The notes: generated by a model from the sequence alone, not told the origin. A DNA stretch of 64,000 nt from Puniceicoccaceae bacterium (GCA_028285755.1 JANQOQ010000014.1:124001-188000); one strand, 5' to 3'. Shown: positions 30,863-40,057, counted from the first letter of the stretch. Numbers and translations are program-made.

Positions 30863-31520
30863 TTATCTTTCTTCCATTCTCTCGGTATAGTTACAAATTT
30901 TCCACTAGGTAAACGCACTTTATCTGAAAACTGATGTTTGGCATACATTTCTTTGCTCAAACTAAACGAATTTTCACAGAGTTGCTTAAGCTCGTTTGAT
31001 TTTCTTCCAAAAGGAAAAGCAAACATAAGTTGTTTATGAGGAAATTGCTTAACAAAGGTTTTGAATAATGGAGCAAAATCGGAATCGCCCGTTACTAAAA
31101 CTGCAATATCCAGTTTATTAGACAACGCCTGCGCCAAAACTTCACACGCAATCGCTACATCGGTTTCTTTTTCTTCATAAGCATCAATCCAAGCTTCTTG
31201 CTTGTGACTTCATATTTGTTTAGGATAAAATTTGCTAATGTGTGCTATGACTTTGTTGGCAGTAAGTGCTCTTCCAAAAGCCTTATGTCTCTCAATTTTA
31301 TCGGGAGCCTTTTCTTTAAGTTGATAGGCATAAGCTGTAAAATAGTGAATTTAGCTACTTCATCTGCTTTAACAATTGATAGTAGTGACCTACATAATGT
31401 AGGTATATTTAGCCATTTCAATTGTTCTTCGGGTAAAAATCTTTCCGCTTTTTTAACCGAGTGATACAAATTAAATCCGTCGACAAAGAATGACACTCTT
31501 CTGGTTGAGGATTTTGGCAT
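30859..31520 (-). pseudogene. NYN-domain (LabA/DUF88) gene broken by a frameshift and a stop
   Basis: The N-terminal part (MPKSSTRRVSFFVDGFNLYH, with the NYN Asp) is open to about 31350. There the frame must shift by one base to continue I-H-Y-F-T-A-Y-A-Y-Q-L-K, E-R-H-K-A-F-G-R-A-L-T-A-N-K, then hits an in-frame TGA at 31210-31212. The same frame goes on S-H-K-Q-E-A-W-I-D-A-Y-E-E-K-E-T-D-V-A-I-A and LDIAVLVTGDSDFAPL, both classic NYN ribonuclease motifs, to the end. NYN proteins are PIN-like nucleases, often in defence or RNA turnover. The gene is AT-rich against its neighbours, suggesting acquisition. Sequencing error could fake either lesion. Confidence 0.8.
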
Positions 31521-31534
31521 TTGTAAAAAAGAAT

Positions 31535-31556
31535 CCCGCAGGTCGCAACCTGCGGG
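31535..31556 (-). terminator. Stem-loop just upstream of the NYN pseudogene
   Basis: Perfect 9-bp arms CCCGCAGGT and ACCTGCGGG with loop CGCA. Read leftward it is followed by GATTCTTTTTT and then the ATG of the NYN gene at 31520. The shape is an intrinsic terminator, but no leftward gene lies upstream, so it may be an attenuator, a leftover of the donor DNA, or a REP-like element. Confidence 0.6.
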
Positions 31557-31763
31557 GGGCTATGATGCTTATGAGTTAACATAAGACCTTCATAGGGATA
31601 ATAAATTACTATTTATCATTAAGTGTTTTACGTCAAGCAGATCTGAAATGGTTTGTTCTTATAATATTCCTTCCTCTGTAAGTTTCCACACCCTCCCGCG
31701 TTCTATCCATTAGTATTACTTAAGCAATTGATAAGCACGCTTTAACTCAAACCCACTGCTGCC

Positions 31764-32174
31764 ATGGATATTCTGCTCATCCTTTTTCAAATCATTCTTT
31801 TCGCCACCATGCTGGATGTGTGGCTTATTCGTTATAATACCCCCGGTGCCTTCCGCGGAGGCGATGCCAAGACGATGAAGGAAGAGTTCGAGGTCTACGG
31901 CCTGCCCGCCTGGTTTCGCCGAATTATTCGTGTGCTTAAGCTCTCATCGGGTGCCATGATCTTCGCTGGTATTTGGGTGCCCATCCTGGCGCTCTTAGGC
32001 AGCGTCTTGCTCGTCGGTCTCATGCTGGGGGCTTTTGTTATGCACTTCAAGGTGCGTGACCCAGTATACAAAGCGTTGCCGGCACTCACCTTTATGCTCA
32101 TGGCCGCAGCCGTCGCCATCCTTACCTTTACCGGCTCAAACAGTGAAGCCATCAATACGCTCGCTGCAAATTAA
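31764..32174 (+). CDS. DoxX-like membrane protein
   Basis: 136 residues with four predicted membrane spans: ILLILFQIILFATMLDVWLI, SSGAMIFAGIWVPILALLGS, VLLVGLMLGAFVMHFKV, LPALTFMLMAAAVAILTF. The layout, including a small soluble loop with R-R-I-I-R-V-L-K before span two and the H-F-K-V-R-D-P segment, fits the DoxX-like family of small inner-membrane proteins. DoxX itself is a terminal quinol oxidase subunit in archaea, but bacterial members are poorly understood. Stand-alone gene with its own terminator. Confidence 0.75.
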   Translation: MDILLILFQIILFATMLDVWLIRYNTPGAFRGGDAKTMKEEFEVYGLPAWFRRIIRVLKLSSGAMIFAGIWVPILALLGSVLLVGLMLGAFVMHFKVRDPVYKALPALTFMLMAAAVAILTFTGSNSEAINTLAAN

Positions 32175-32194
32175 GCAAAAGATATTTAGCCAAC

Positions 32195-32228
32195 AAAAAA
32201 AGCCAGGTGAATGATACCTGGCTTTTTT
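32195..32228. terminator. Bidirectional intrinsic terminator
   Basis: AGCCAGGT (32201-32208) and ACCTGGCT (32216-32223) pair perfectly around GAATGAT, with six or more A before and T after. It serves the rightward DoxX-like gene and the leftward 32248 gene. Confidence 0.9.
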
Positions 32229-32247
32229 ATTTGGAATTTAGCAGTTA

Positions 32248-33000
32248 TTATCGATCAATATTATAACCGTAGATTCGTCCTTTTATGGTGGAAGTTTCAG
32301 CAAGCGAATAATAATCGATATCTCGGGTGCCCTCTTTCCTGAATTCCATCCAGCCGATCAGTGAGCTGCGACCCAGGCCAATGGTGTGTAATTGACCATA
32401 AGTGTCCCCATTTTCTCGATACACAATTTGTGCATACTTATCGATATCCGCGAGTACATAGCCATACATAAGAGCCCCTATTGCGTTTACTGGGAAATGT
32501 GCAGTTGTATCCACAGAAGTCCAACCCGTTACCGTGGGATCAACGTCAACGATGATTCTAACATCACCCCCGACGTAAACGACTTTGGTCCCAAATCCTG
32601 TAAACTCCAGGATAGACCCGGATTCAATATACACCGCCCCGATGCATCGATCCTCGGCGTTATACCAGCCCTGTAGATCATCTTGCCAGGTGGGTTCCGT
32701 GGTGGAGTTCGTGAATGTGGGGGTTGAGCCCGTTGACGCACTGATATCAATGTATATGTATACGAAATCCGTTCCTGCAGGAATACTCACAAGATCATAA
32801 TTCGTATCTGCGGTGAGTTCGTAATACTCTTTATACGCATCACAATATCCACTCGTTATCGTGATACTATCACTGTCGAGATACTGGATATACATATTCT
32901 TGATAGTGCCGGAAGGCAGCGGATTCATGTAGGCCGCTGAAGCTGTCATTTGAGACAGCGCGAGGAATAATACTGTGAGAAGTACACGAGTATATTTCAT
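32248..33000 (-). CDS. Secreted hypothetical protein
   Basis: 250 residues from ATG 33000, preferred because it gives the signal peptide MKYTRVLLTVLFLALSQMTA followed by SAAY; the frame extends upstream with no supporting signal. The mature part is rich in Tyr, Thr, Asp and beta strands (IQYLDSDSITITSGYCDAYK, FVYIYIDISASTGSTP, TKVVYVGGDVRIIVDVDPTV). Two Cys could form a disulfide. No recognised family; resembles secreted or surface beta-rich proteins. A monocistronic unit before the response-regulator kinase gene. Confidence 0.7.
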   Translation of the reverse strand: MKYTRVLLTVLFLALSQMTASAAYMNPLPSGTIKNMYIQYLDSDSITITSGYCDAYKEYYELTADTNYDLVSIPAGTDFVYIYIDISASTGSTPTFTNSTTEPTWQDDLQGWYNAEDRCIGAVYIESGSILEFTGFGTKVVYVGGDVRIIVDVDPTVTGWTSVDTTAHFPVNAIGALMYGYVLADIDKYAQIVYRENGDTYGQLHTIGLGRSSLIGWMEFRKEGTRDIDYYSLAETSTIKGRIYGYNIDR

Positions 33001-33180
33001 TGGTTGATTTTTAGAGGTTAATAATGACCAGCAAAAATTGCTGATCGAAGGAGTTATCTTAGACTCCATTTGCGTCTTTTCCACTCACGCGGATTCGACT
33101 GCAAAAACCAGTTTTACAATTTCTTTACGTCTTAAAGCGCTATGTAAAAAATATGTAAACAGAGCTTACTGTCTAACCGC

Positions 33181-34290
33181 CTAATAACGCACCTTGATGC
33201 GTGCCATCACGCCACCTTCCTGGCGTTCGTTGATGTTTAGGTCGCAGTTCATATTACGCAGGGAATGCCGGGCGACTGTCAGTCCCATCCCGCGTCCCAC
33301 GGATGTTTTGCTTGTGATAAACGGCTCGAAGAAGTTTTCCTGCACCTCCTCGGGAATCCCCGGGCCCTCATCCAGCACATCTACGTAGATGAAATTCTTA
33401 TCTGTCCCCGGCTCAGTTCCGTTGGGGGGTGAAGCACTCAGAATAACCGGTTTTTTATCGGCCTCCGAATCATAGGCCTCATAGGCGTTTATCAGGAGCT
33501 TGCCCAGCGCCGTCTCAAAAATCTCACTGTTCGTTTCCAGCATAAAACCGTTTGGCAGACTATTCTCGATAGTCACCGGGGCATCCACATTATACTCCTC
33601 ATGGAAGCGCTCAATGGTCTTTGCAAAGAGGGCATCAATCGAGATCGGGTGCTTCATGATATCCTCATTGGCCGCCATAGAGCTCAATTGGCTTACAATC
33701 GTCACCATCCTTTGGATTGCACTGTCCATCGAGCCGATGCTGCGCTCAATCAGCTCGGGCTTATCCTTACCGATCTTCATAAGATCCAGATAACCCACTA
33801 CAACGCCCAGCAGATTATTAAGATTGTGGGCGATGCCCTGGGTGATCGCACCCACGGTTGAAATGCGGCGCATTTCCGCAAGGCGCTCATTCAGGTCGAT
33901 ATTCTCACGGTGTGTGGCCTGCAACTTTAGCTGGGTGCGGATACGTGCAAGCGTTTCATCCAGTTCGAGAGGTTTGGTGATGTAATCTACTGCGCCAATA
34001 TCCAGCCCGGTGAGTACATCCTCCTTGGCGGACTTCGCAGTAATGAAAATAATGGGTATATCCCGGTTTACTGAGTCTGCCTGTAGCCGCTTACAAGTCT
34101 CGATGCCGTCCATCTCCGGCATCATCACGTCCAACAGTATTATATCCGGTTTCACCTCAGCCACAATATCCAGGCACTCTTGCCCATTATGGGCTACCAG
34201 CACATCCATGCCGGCCTTTTCGATCTTTCGTTGGATGATCTTTATATTAATCGGCTGATCATCAACGATTAGGATTTTCGGAGCATTCAT
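33181..34290 (-). CDS. Response-regulator/histidine-kinase hybrid (REC-HisKA-HATPase)
   Basis: 369 residues, soluble. The N-terminal receiver domain has Asp10-Asp11 in L-I-V-D-D-Q and the phospho-acceptor Asp54 in I-I-L-L-D-V-M-M-P-E-M, with K-P in Y-I-T-K-P-L-E. Then V-G-A-I-T-Q-G-I-A-H-N-L-N-N-L-L gives His155, an H-box of the type seen in soluble hybrid kinases (HNLNN instead of HELRTP). The ATPase has L-L-I-N-A-Y-E-A-Y, D-E-G-P-G-I-P and G-R-G-M-G-L-T-V-A. It could both receive and donate phosphate. 3 bp upstream of the RDD gene, so they are an operon with folD downstream. Confidence 0.9.
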   Translation of the reverse strand: MNAPKILIVDDQPINIKIIQRKIEKAGMDVLVAHNGQECLDIVAEVKPDIILLDVMMPEMDGIETCKRLQADSVNRDIPIIFITAKSAKEDVLTGLDIGAVDYITKPLELDETLARIRTQLKLQATHRENIDLNERLAEMRRISTVGAITQGIAHNLNNLLGVVVGYLDLMKIGKDKPELIERSIGSMDSAIQRMVTIVSQLSSMAANEDIMKHPISIDALFAKTIERFHEEYNVDAPVTIENSLPNGFMLETNSEIFETALGKLLINAYEAYDSEADKKPVILSASPPNGTEPGTDKNFIYVDVLDEGPGIPEEVQENFFEPFITSKTSVGRGMGLTVARHSLRNMNCDLNINERQEGGVMARIKVRY

Positions 34291-34293
34291 AGA

Positions 34294-34893
34294 CTAGTTC
34301 TCGGGTAGCAAATCACTCTCTTTTTTCAAGATTAAATCGAAATCGCGAACGACTTGGGTCTTCGATAGCATATCGTGCCCCGCTTGTCGCCTCCGGTTAA
34401 ACAAAGGCAGCAGGAAGCTCAAAGACAGCAACGGAAATACAATAGGCGTGGTCATCGTTTTTACGAAATTACGAATGAAAATCGCTCTCGGCTTCGGTTT
34501 TTGCAGTGTTAAAGTGTCAATAACTTGTAGTTTTAAGATTTTTTTACCAAATGTAGCTCCCTCCAGCAACCCTTCATTGAGCGCAAAGTAGAGCCATATC
34601 ATCATGATGAGCACAAACTGTACCGTAAATAACGCCTCATCGTGCTTCATTTGAAATGCAGCGTGCAGCTGAAATAATTCTTCGTAGTCCCCATTCGCAA
34701 TCAGCGCCTCCTGAGCCTTCGCAAGTTCCATAAAATCATACGTGAAACCGGGATACAGCCAGGCAAGGATGATGTTTACGATAATTAACCACGCCAGACT
34801 GGCGAGCAAAGTACAATCCAGCAAATACGCCAGCGAGCGGCTCCACAAACTGGCAGGTTGAGGCCTGGGTAGGGTTTCGGGGTTTGGGTTCAA
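34294..34893 (-). CDS. RDD-family membrane protein
   Basis: 199 residues with R-S-L-A-Y-L-L-D-C-T-L-L near the N-terminus (RDD-type start Arg-Asp) and three membrane spans (LASLAWLIIVNIILAWLYPG, VQFVLIMMIWLYFALNEGLL, TPIVFPLLSLSFLLPLF). RDD proteins have diverse proposed roles (transport, membrane insertion, Na+/H+ antiport). Located between a sensor kinase and folD with 3- and 1-bp gaps, all leftward. Confidence 0.85.
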   Translation of the reverse strand: MNPNPETLPRPQPASLWSRSLAYLLDCTLLASLAWLIIVNIILAWLYPGFTYDFMELAKAQEALIANGDYEELFQLHAAFQMKHDEALFTVQFVLIMMIWLYFALNEGLLEGATFGKKILKLQVIDTLTLQKPKPRAIFIRNFVKTMTTPIVFPLLSLSFLLPLFNRRRQAGHDMLSKTQVVRDFDLILKKESDLLPEN

Positions 34894-34894
34894 T

Positions 34895-35782
34895 TTACTG
34901 GGAAATCCTTGCCTGGTAGGCTTTCACGGTATTACGCATGAGCATGGCGACCGTCATGGGGCCGACTCCGCCCGGCACTGGGGTTATCTTACTGGCAATC
35001 GGTGCTACCGCATCAAAATCCACATCTCCGACGATCCGGTAGCCTTTATTCTTCGTGCTGTCCTCGTAGCGGTTTATCCCTACATCGATCACCACAGCTC
35101 CCGGCTTCACCATCTCCTTTTTCACAAAAAGGGGCATCCCCATCGCAGCAATTAAAATATCCGCCTTTCGGGTGATCTCTGCTAGATTTTGCGTACGGGA
35201 GTGACAGAGCGTCACCGTAGCATTACCCATCTCATGCTTCCGCGCCAGTAGTATAGCCAGCGGCCTGCCTACGATGAGGCTGCGCCCCATTACTACGACA
35301 TGCGCCCCTTGGGTTTTCACACCGGCATGCTGCAGCATGTGGATCACTCCTTGTGGGGTGCACGAAACAAACCCCTTGGCATCCCCCAGGAAAAGTTTGC
35401 CGCAGTTTATCTCATTAAACCCATCGACATCCTTTCGGGGGTCCACCGCATTAAAGATGACCTGCTCATAAATATGCTTCGGTAAGGGTGCCTGCACCAA
35501 AATCCCATCTGTATCCAGTTCCTCATTATGCAACCTGACTTCCGCAATCAGTTCCTCCTGGGTGATTGTCTCGGGCAGTACGATCACACGGCTGACTATC
35601 CCAAGAGACTCGGCGACCTTTTGCTTTTTCGAAACATAAAACCGCGATGCCGGATCTTCGCCGACGCGGATAAAGACCACGCGGGGCTTCCGGCCATCGA
35701 TTTTCGAGACGACCTGTTTCAACTGCTCGTAGATACCGTCAGCAATCGCATTGCCGTCGATTAATTCGGGTGTATTGTCCAT
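34895..35782 (-). CDS. folD: Methylenetetrahydrofolate dehydrogenase/cyclohydrolase
   Basis: 295 residues. Conserved blocks: A-S-R-F-Y-V-S-K-K-Q-K-V-A, D-G-I-L-V-Q-A-P-L-P-K-H, K-D-V-D-G-F-N-E-I-N-C-G-K, C-T-P-Q-G-V, V-M-G-R-S-L-I-V-G-R-P-L-A, and T-P-V-P-G-G-V-G-P-M-T. This bifunctional enzyme converts 5,10-methylene-THF to 10-formyl-THF with NADP. Cytosolic, standard length. Last of four tightly packed leftward genes before the 35792 gene. Confidence 0.95.
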   Translation of the reverse strand: MDNTPELIDGNAIADGIYEQLKQVVSKIDGRKPRVVFIRVGEDPASRFYVSKKQKVAESLGIVSRVIVLPETITQEELIAEVRLHNEELDTDGILVQAPLPKHIYEQVIFNAVDPRKDVDGFNEINCGKLFLGDAKGFVSCTPQGVIHMLQHAGVKTQGAHVVVMGRSLIVGRPLAILLARKHEMGNATVTLCHSRTQNLAEITRKADILIAAMGMPLFVKKEMVKPGAVVIDVGINRYEDSTKNKGYRIVGDVDFDAVAPIASKITPVPGGVGPMTVAMLMRNTVKAYQARISQ

Positions 35783-35791
35783 AGGGTAAGG

Positions 35792-36826
35792 TTATTCAGA
35801 ATCCGTGAACAAACGCATCGTCGTTGCACCGATGTAGAGCGCGTCACCATCCTCAGTTTCATTGAGCGTGCCTTTTATACTCACACGTTCCTTCAATAGT
35901 GAGTCAAAGCGCTCCTGCACAAGCTTGCTAATATCCAGATAGGCGATGCGCTTGCCGGATTTGGTTTGAAGTTCATAGGGGTAAAGCTCCTGGGTAGCCG
36001 CTTCACGATTCATGTGAAAATACCCGGTAAAATCCTGCGTTAGCGCAATCAAGGGGGGCGATAACGCTGCCAGCTTTTGCTCGGGGATGCGCGGCATCTC
36101 CTCCAGTAGCGGATCTACCTCATCCAGATCCTCGGCGCGTATGGTAGGTACCTCCACAGGCACTCCTTCCACCTCTTCGCTGGTTTCTTCCAGATCCGCT
36201 ATGATCTTAGGCGCGTCCACACCCGGGTCTTCAGGGAGCGTGTATTCCTCGGCAACAGGCTCAGGCTCTACTTCATGTTCAGGTGTCGGTTCTTGCACCG
36301 TTACATTGGATAAATAGGGCGGGGTGGCATCACTCGCAGCAGGGGGTTGTGGAGTATCTTCCACAGGCTTAAACCGCAGCTCAGTCTGCCCATCCACGGG
36401 TAGTTTGAAATACACAGGTATCTCCTTGCGAATCGACACCCTCGCGATCGAAAGCCGCGAGCGCACCCGGGCATCATCCCCGGGTTCATAGCGGGTAAGT
36501 ACCCAGCTATTGTAAGTAGGATTTACCCGTATGAGCGTACCTTCGATGATACGCCCCTGGTCATCCAACTCACGGTTACTCACATAACCACTCAGATCGC
36601 CCTCATACGTTACCCAATACCACGGTTCCTGCAGTACCGGGTCGAGCACCCGGGAGTATTCGCTCACATTCTCAGGGAATACCTCAATCTGCGTGATCAC
36701 GGTTGAGCTCGAGTCTGGGAAAATATGCGCATTTACAATGACACCCCGTACTTCCAACGAGGTCATGCACAGCAGCAAAACTGAGGTATATGGAAAAAAT
36801 GGTTTAAAATGATTGAGCACACCCAT
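35792..36826 (-). CDS. Hypothetical protein with a signal segment and Pro/Glu-rich linker
   Basis: 344 residues if started at ATG 36826 (MGVLNHFKPFFPYTSVLLLC), 17 bp after the preceding stop; the longer frame to 36892 would overlap the pseudouridine-synthase gene. The N-terminal hydrophobic stretch YTSVLLLCMTSLEVRG looks like a signal peptide. Two beta domains (about 30-130 and 245-340, the latter with G-Y-F-H-M-N-R-E-A-A and L-V-Q-E-R-F-D-S-L) are joined by an acidic Pro-rich linker (TPEHEVEPEPVAEEYTLPED). The C-terminal domain (VSIKGTLNETEDGDALYIGA) could be an OB-fold. Not recognised. Close packing with folD suggests an operon. Confidence 0.65.
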   Translation of the reverse strand: MGVLNHFKPFFPYTSVLLLCMTSLEVRGVIVNAHIFPDSSSTVITQIEVFPENVSEYSRVLDPVLQEPWYWVTYEGDLSGYVSNRELDDQGRIIEGTLIRVNPTYNSWVLTRYEPGDDARVRSRLSIARVSIRKEIPVYFKLPVDGQTELRFKPVEDTPQPPAASDATPPYLSNVTVQEPTPEHEVEPEPVAEEYTLPEDPGVDAPKIIADLEETSEEVEGVPVEVPTIRAEDLDEVDPLLEEMPRIPEQKLAALSPPLIALTQDFTGYFHMNREAATQELYPYELQTKSGKRIAYLDISKLVQERFDSLLKERVSIKGTLNETEDGDALYIGATTMRLFTDSE

Positions 36827-36842
36827 CTTAATATCGGTCTTT

Positions 36843-37583
36843 CTAAGACTTATAGACGCTTCCTGCAAGCAGCGATTCAATTTCACGCTCACTTAATACA
36901 CGATGCCCGCCCGGGGGTATCCTCTGCATACGATAATTCCCTATTGATTTGCGCTGCAACTTCTTAACCTCCCTGCCCGAATGTTCAAATAATCGCCGTA
37001 TCTCCCGTTTTTTTCCATGATTGAGTACCACATCCAATTGAGTAAACGGTCCGGGGGCATTTACCTTAGGCGTTAAAATGCGCTCAAACTTCAAAAACTC
37101 ACCATCTACGCGCTGACCATCGGTGAAAAATCGAAAGTCCTTTCGCTCCAGCTGAGGAGTGAACACCACCGAATAGCGCTTATCCACATTGCGCGAAGGG
37201 TGGGTGAGCTGATAACCCAGATCCCCGTCATTCGTGATAATCGTGAGCCCGGACGAATCTTTATCCAGCCGCCCGGCGACAAAAAGTTTCATCTTCAGGA
37301 AATGTTTCGGCAATAGCTCAAACACCAGCTTCTCCGCATAGGGGTCCTGATTACTACAGGTGTAGCCTACCGGCTTATTCACGGCGATGACTGTCCGCGC
37401 CATCTGCAGGCGGTTGATGCTCTTGCCATTTACGACCACATCCTGTTTCTCCAGATCCACTTTTTGGCCGACATGGGCCACCTGCCCATCGACTTTCACA
37501 CGACCGTCCTCGATCCAGCGCTCCGCTTCCCGGCGTGAGCAAATTCCCTTCTGGGACAGTATTTTTTGTAATCGCTCCTCCAT
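36843..37583 (-). CDS. RsuA/RluB-family rRNA pseudouridine synthase
   Basis: 246 residues from ATG 37583 (MEERLQKILSQKGICSRREA); the frame opens 42 bp earlier without conservation. N-terminal S4 RNA-binding domain (E-A-E-R-W-I-E-D-G-R-V-K-V-D-G), then A-V-N-K-P-V-G-Y-T-C-S, and the catalytic Asp in A-G-R-L-D-K-D-S-S-G-L-T-I-I-T-N-D-G-D-L. It isomerises uridine in rRNA; members target 23S (RluB) or 16S (RsuA), which cannot be told from this sequence alone. Confidence 0.9.
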   Translation of the reverse strand: MEERLQKILSQKGICSRREAERWIEDGRVKVDGQVAHVGQKVDLEKQDVVVNGKSINRLQMARTVIAVNKPVGYTCSNQDPYAEKLVFELLPKHFLKMKLFVAGRLDKDSSGLTIITNDGDLGYQLTHPSRNVDKRYSVVFTPQLERKDFRFFTDGQRVDGEFLKFERILTPKVNAPGPFTQLDVVLNHGKKREIRRLFEHSGREVKKLQRKSIGNYRMQRIPPGGHRVLSEREIESLLAGSVYKS

Positions 37584-37683
37584 CTTTAGGGTTCCATAGC
37601 ATTCTATACCGGTAGTAACTGTCAAGCTGCCAGCGTGCTAACCATTGACAACCCCCCTAAAAATCCCTGAATTACCCAATTCT

Positions 37684-38430
37684 ATGAGCGAAAATCCAGA
37701 AAAGAAAACCGCCCTCGTCACCGGAGCCAGCCGGGGCATCGGTAAGTCGATCGCCCTCGCCCTCGCAGAGCAAGGGCATCGCGTATTGTGCATCAGCCGC
37801 AGCCTTGAAAGTTCCGCACCCGTGGTGGAGGCGATCCAGGCCGCAGGGGGTGAGGCCAAAGGCTACGCGGTGGACGTTGCAGACTCCGCTCAGATCAAGG
37901 AGGCCTGCACCGCCATCCTCGGCGAATTCGGCACGGTGGACATCCTCGTGAACAACGCGGGCATCACCAAAGACGGCCTCATGGTGCGCATGTCGGATGA
38001 CGATTGGAACGACGTCATCACCACGAACCTTTCCAGCTGCTTCTTTTTCACCCGTGAGCTCATCCGCCCCATGACCAAGAAGCGTTGGGGCCGCGTCATC
38101 AATATTTCATCCGTAATCGGGCAGATGGGCAACGCCGGTCAGTCCAACTACGCTGCCGCCAAAGCAGGTATCATGGGCCTTACCAAGTCCACCGCGAAGG
38201 AATTCGCAGGCCGTAACATCACCGCAAACGTCGTCGCTCCCGGCTTCATTACCACCGATATGACTGACAAGCTCAGCGATGAACAAAAGGACGCCATCGC
38301 CAAGTTTATTCCCCTCAAGCGTATAGGCACTCCAACGGATATTTCAGCCACAGTTGCCTTTCTGGCTTCCGAATCTGCAGATTACATTACCGGTCAGGTT
38401 TTTACCATTGACGGGGGTATGGTAATGTGA
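37684..38430 (+). CDS. fabG: 3-oxoacyl-ACP reductase
   Basis: 248 residues from ATG 37684; an upstream start at 37645 has no support. Classical SDR: T-G-A-S-R-G-I-G-K, N-N-A-G, catalytic S-S-V-I-G, Y-A-A-A-K, and P-G-F-I-T-T. It reduces 3-oxoacyl-ACP with NADPH in fatty acid synthesis. Head of a fabG-acpP-fabF operon with a 37-bp gap to acpP. Confidence 0.95.
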   Translation: MSENPEKKTALVTGASRGIGKSIALALAEQGHRVLCISRSLESSAPVVEAIQAAGGEAKGYAVDVADSAQIKEACTAILGEFGTVDILVNNAGITKDGLMVRMSDDDWNDVITTNLSSCFFFTRELIRPMTKKRWGRVINISSVIGQMGNAGQSNYAAAKAGIMGLTKSTAKEFAGRNITANVVAPGFITTDMTDKLSDEQKDAIAKFIPLKRIGTPTDISATVAFLASESADYITGQVFTIDGGMVM

Positions 38431-38467
38431 TCTTAAATGGGGGCTTCAATAGATACTGAGCATAATT

Positions 38468-38725
38468 ATGAGCGATAAATCCATTCAAGAACGAGTAAAC
38501 GAGATCATTGTAAGTCAGCTGAATGTAAGCGAAGATCAGCTTAAGCCCGAAGCGTCTTTCATCGATGATCTGGGTGCCGATTCACTCGACACGGTTGAGC
38601 TGATCATGGCATTTGAGGAAGAGTTTAAGGACGAACTCAATGACGAGATTCCTGAGTCTGAAGCTGAGCAGCTCAAGACCGTTGGGGACGTCACCAAATA
38701 TATCGAAGAAAAGGCCAACGCCTAG
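38468..38725 (+). CDS. acpP: Acyl carrier protein
   Basis: 85 residues, acidic, with the phosphopantetheine attachment motif [10 protein letters not shown] (Ser about 39). It carries the growing acyl chain. Placed between fabG and fabF as in many bacteria; length is normal with a short extension. Confidence 0.97.
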   Translation: MSDKSIQERVNEIIVSQLNVSEDQLKPEASFIDDLGADSLDTVELIMAFEEEFKDELNDEIPESEAEQLKTVGDVTKYIEEKANA

Positions 38726-38806
38726 TCTTTGATTTCCGCCAATTTCTTGTATATTTTATAAAAACAGGTTTTCTATTACAGGAAATCTGTTTTTACTGTT
38801 GGGATC

Positions 38807-40057
38807 ATGAGTTATCAATCGAGAGAGCGAGTTGTGGTTACGGGTATGGGAGTCATCTCATCACTCGGGGAAGACATTGACACTTTCTGGGGCAATATTT
38901 CGAACGGGGTATCCGGTATCAGTGCGGTAGACTCATTTGATACAGAGGGTTTCACCAGCAAGGTCGGGGGTCAGGCACGTGATTTTGACGCCACCCAGTA
39001 TATGGACCCTAAGGAAGCCAAGCGCAACGACCGCTACACCCATCTTGCGGTCGCTGCTGCTAAAAACGCAGTGACCCACAGTGGACTCGATTTTGATAAG
39101 GAAAATGTGGACCGCGTGGGCGTACTGGTCGGTTCAGGCATCGGGGGTATGGATACCATCGAAAAGCAGTCGCGCAACCTCATCGAAAAAGGTCCGCGCC
39201 GCGTATCTCCCTTTATGATACCTGCGCTCATCTCTAACATCGCTTCGGGGGTGATCGCTATCGAATACGGCCTCAAGGGCCCCAACTTTGCAGTGGTTAG
39301 CGCTTGCACCACCGGCTCCCACGCACTCGGTGAGGCCAAGCGCATTCTCCAGTATGGCGATGCGGATGTCATGATCGCAGGCGGCAGTGAGGCCGCAATC
39401 ACCGCGCTCGGTTACGCGGGTTTCTGCTCGATGAAGGCCATGAGCACCGGCTTTAACGATGACCCACAGCGCTCCAGCCGCCCGTTCGATATTGATCGCG
39501 ATGGTTTTGTGATGGGTGAGGGTGCAGCCGTTCTCGTTTTAGAGACGGAGACTCACGCCAAGGCACGCGGAGCGACCATCTACGCGGAGCTCGCGGGGTA
39601 TTCGGCTACGGACGACGCTTTTCACATCACTGCTCCGGCTGAGGATGGCTACGGCCTCTCACTCGGCATGCGTAATAGCCTCAACGATGCAGGTGCGACC
39701 ATCGAAGACGTGGGCTATATCAATGCACACGGTACATCCACGAAGTATAACGACGCGACCGAGACCCGCTGCGTGAAAACCGTTTTTGGCGACCTCGCCT
39801 ACAAAGTGCCTATGAGCTCCACCAAGTCCATGACCGGTCACTTGCTCGGTGCCGCAGGCTCCATTGAGGCCATCGTGGCTTGCCAGGTATTGCAGACAGG
39901 GGTGATCCCGCCGACCATCAACTACGAGAATCCGGACCCGGATTGTGACCTCGACTACGTGCCCAACGAAGCGCGCGAGTCAGACGTCAACCTCGTGATG
40001 ACCAATAACCTGGGCTTCGGCGGGCATAATACATCGCTTGTCTTCAAAAAGGCCTAG
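38807..40057 (+). CDS. fabF: 3-oxoacyl-ACP synthase II
   Basis: 416 residues. Catalytic triad in place: Cys in V-S-A-C-T-T-G-S-H-A-L-G, His in N-A-H-G-T-S-T-K, His in S-M-T-G-H-L-L-G-A-A-G, plus the terminal N-N-L-G-F-G-G-H-N. Elongates acyl-ACP with malonyl-ACP. Third gene of the fabG-acpP-fabF operon; fabD and fabH are not in the window. Confidence 0.96.
   Translation: MSYQSRERVVVTGMGVISSLGEDIDTFWGNISNGVSGISAVDSFDTEGFTSKVGGQARDFDATQYMDPKEAKRNDRYTHLAVAAAKNAVTHSGLDFDKENVDRVGVLVGSGIGGMDTIEKQSRNLIEKGPRRVSPFMIPALISNIASGVIAIEYGLKGPNFAVVSACTTGSHALGEAKRILQYGDADVMIAGGSEAAITALGYAGFCSMKAMSTGFNDDPQRSSRPFDIDRDGFVMGEGAAVLVLETETHAKARGATIYAELAGYSATDDAFHITAPAEDGYGLSLGMRNSLNDAGATIEDVGYINAHGTSTKYNDATETRCVKTVFGDLAYKVPMSSTKSMTGHLLGAAGSIEAIVACQVLQTGVIPPTINYENPDPDCDLDYVPNEARESDVNLVMTNNLGFGGHNTSLVFKKA

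Noticed and set aside
31198-31464. Plus-strand frame over the NYN pseudogene
   Set aside because: It is the reverse of the NYN coding region, which has recognisable motifs on the minus strand.
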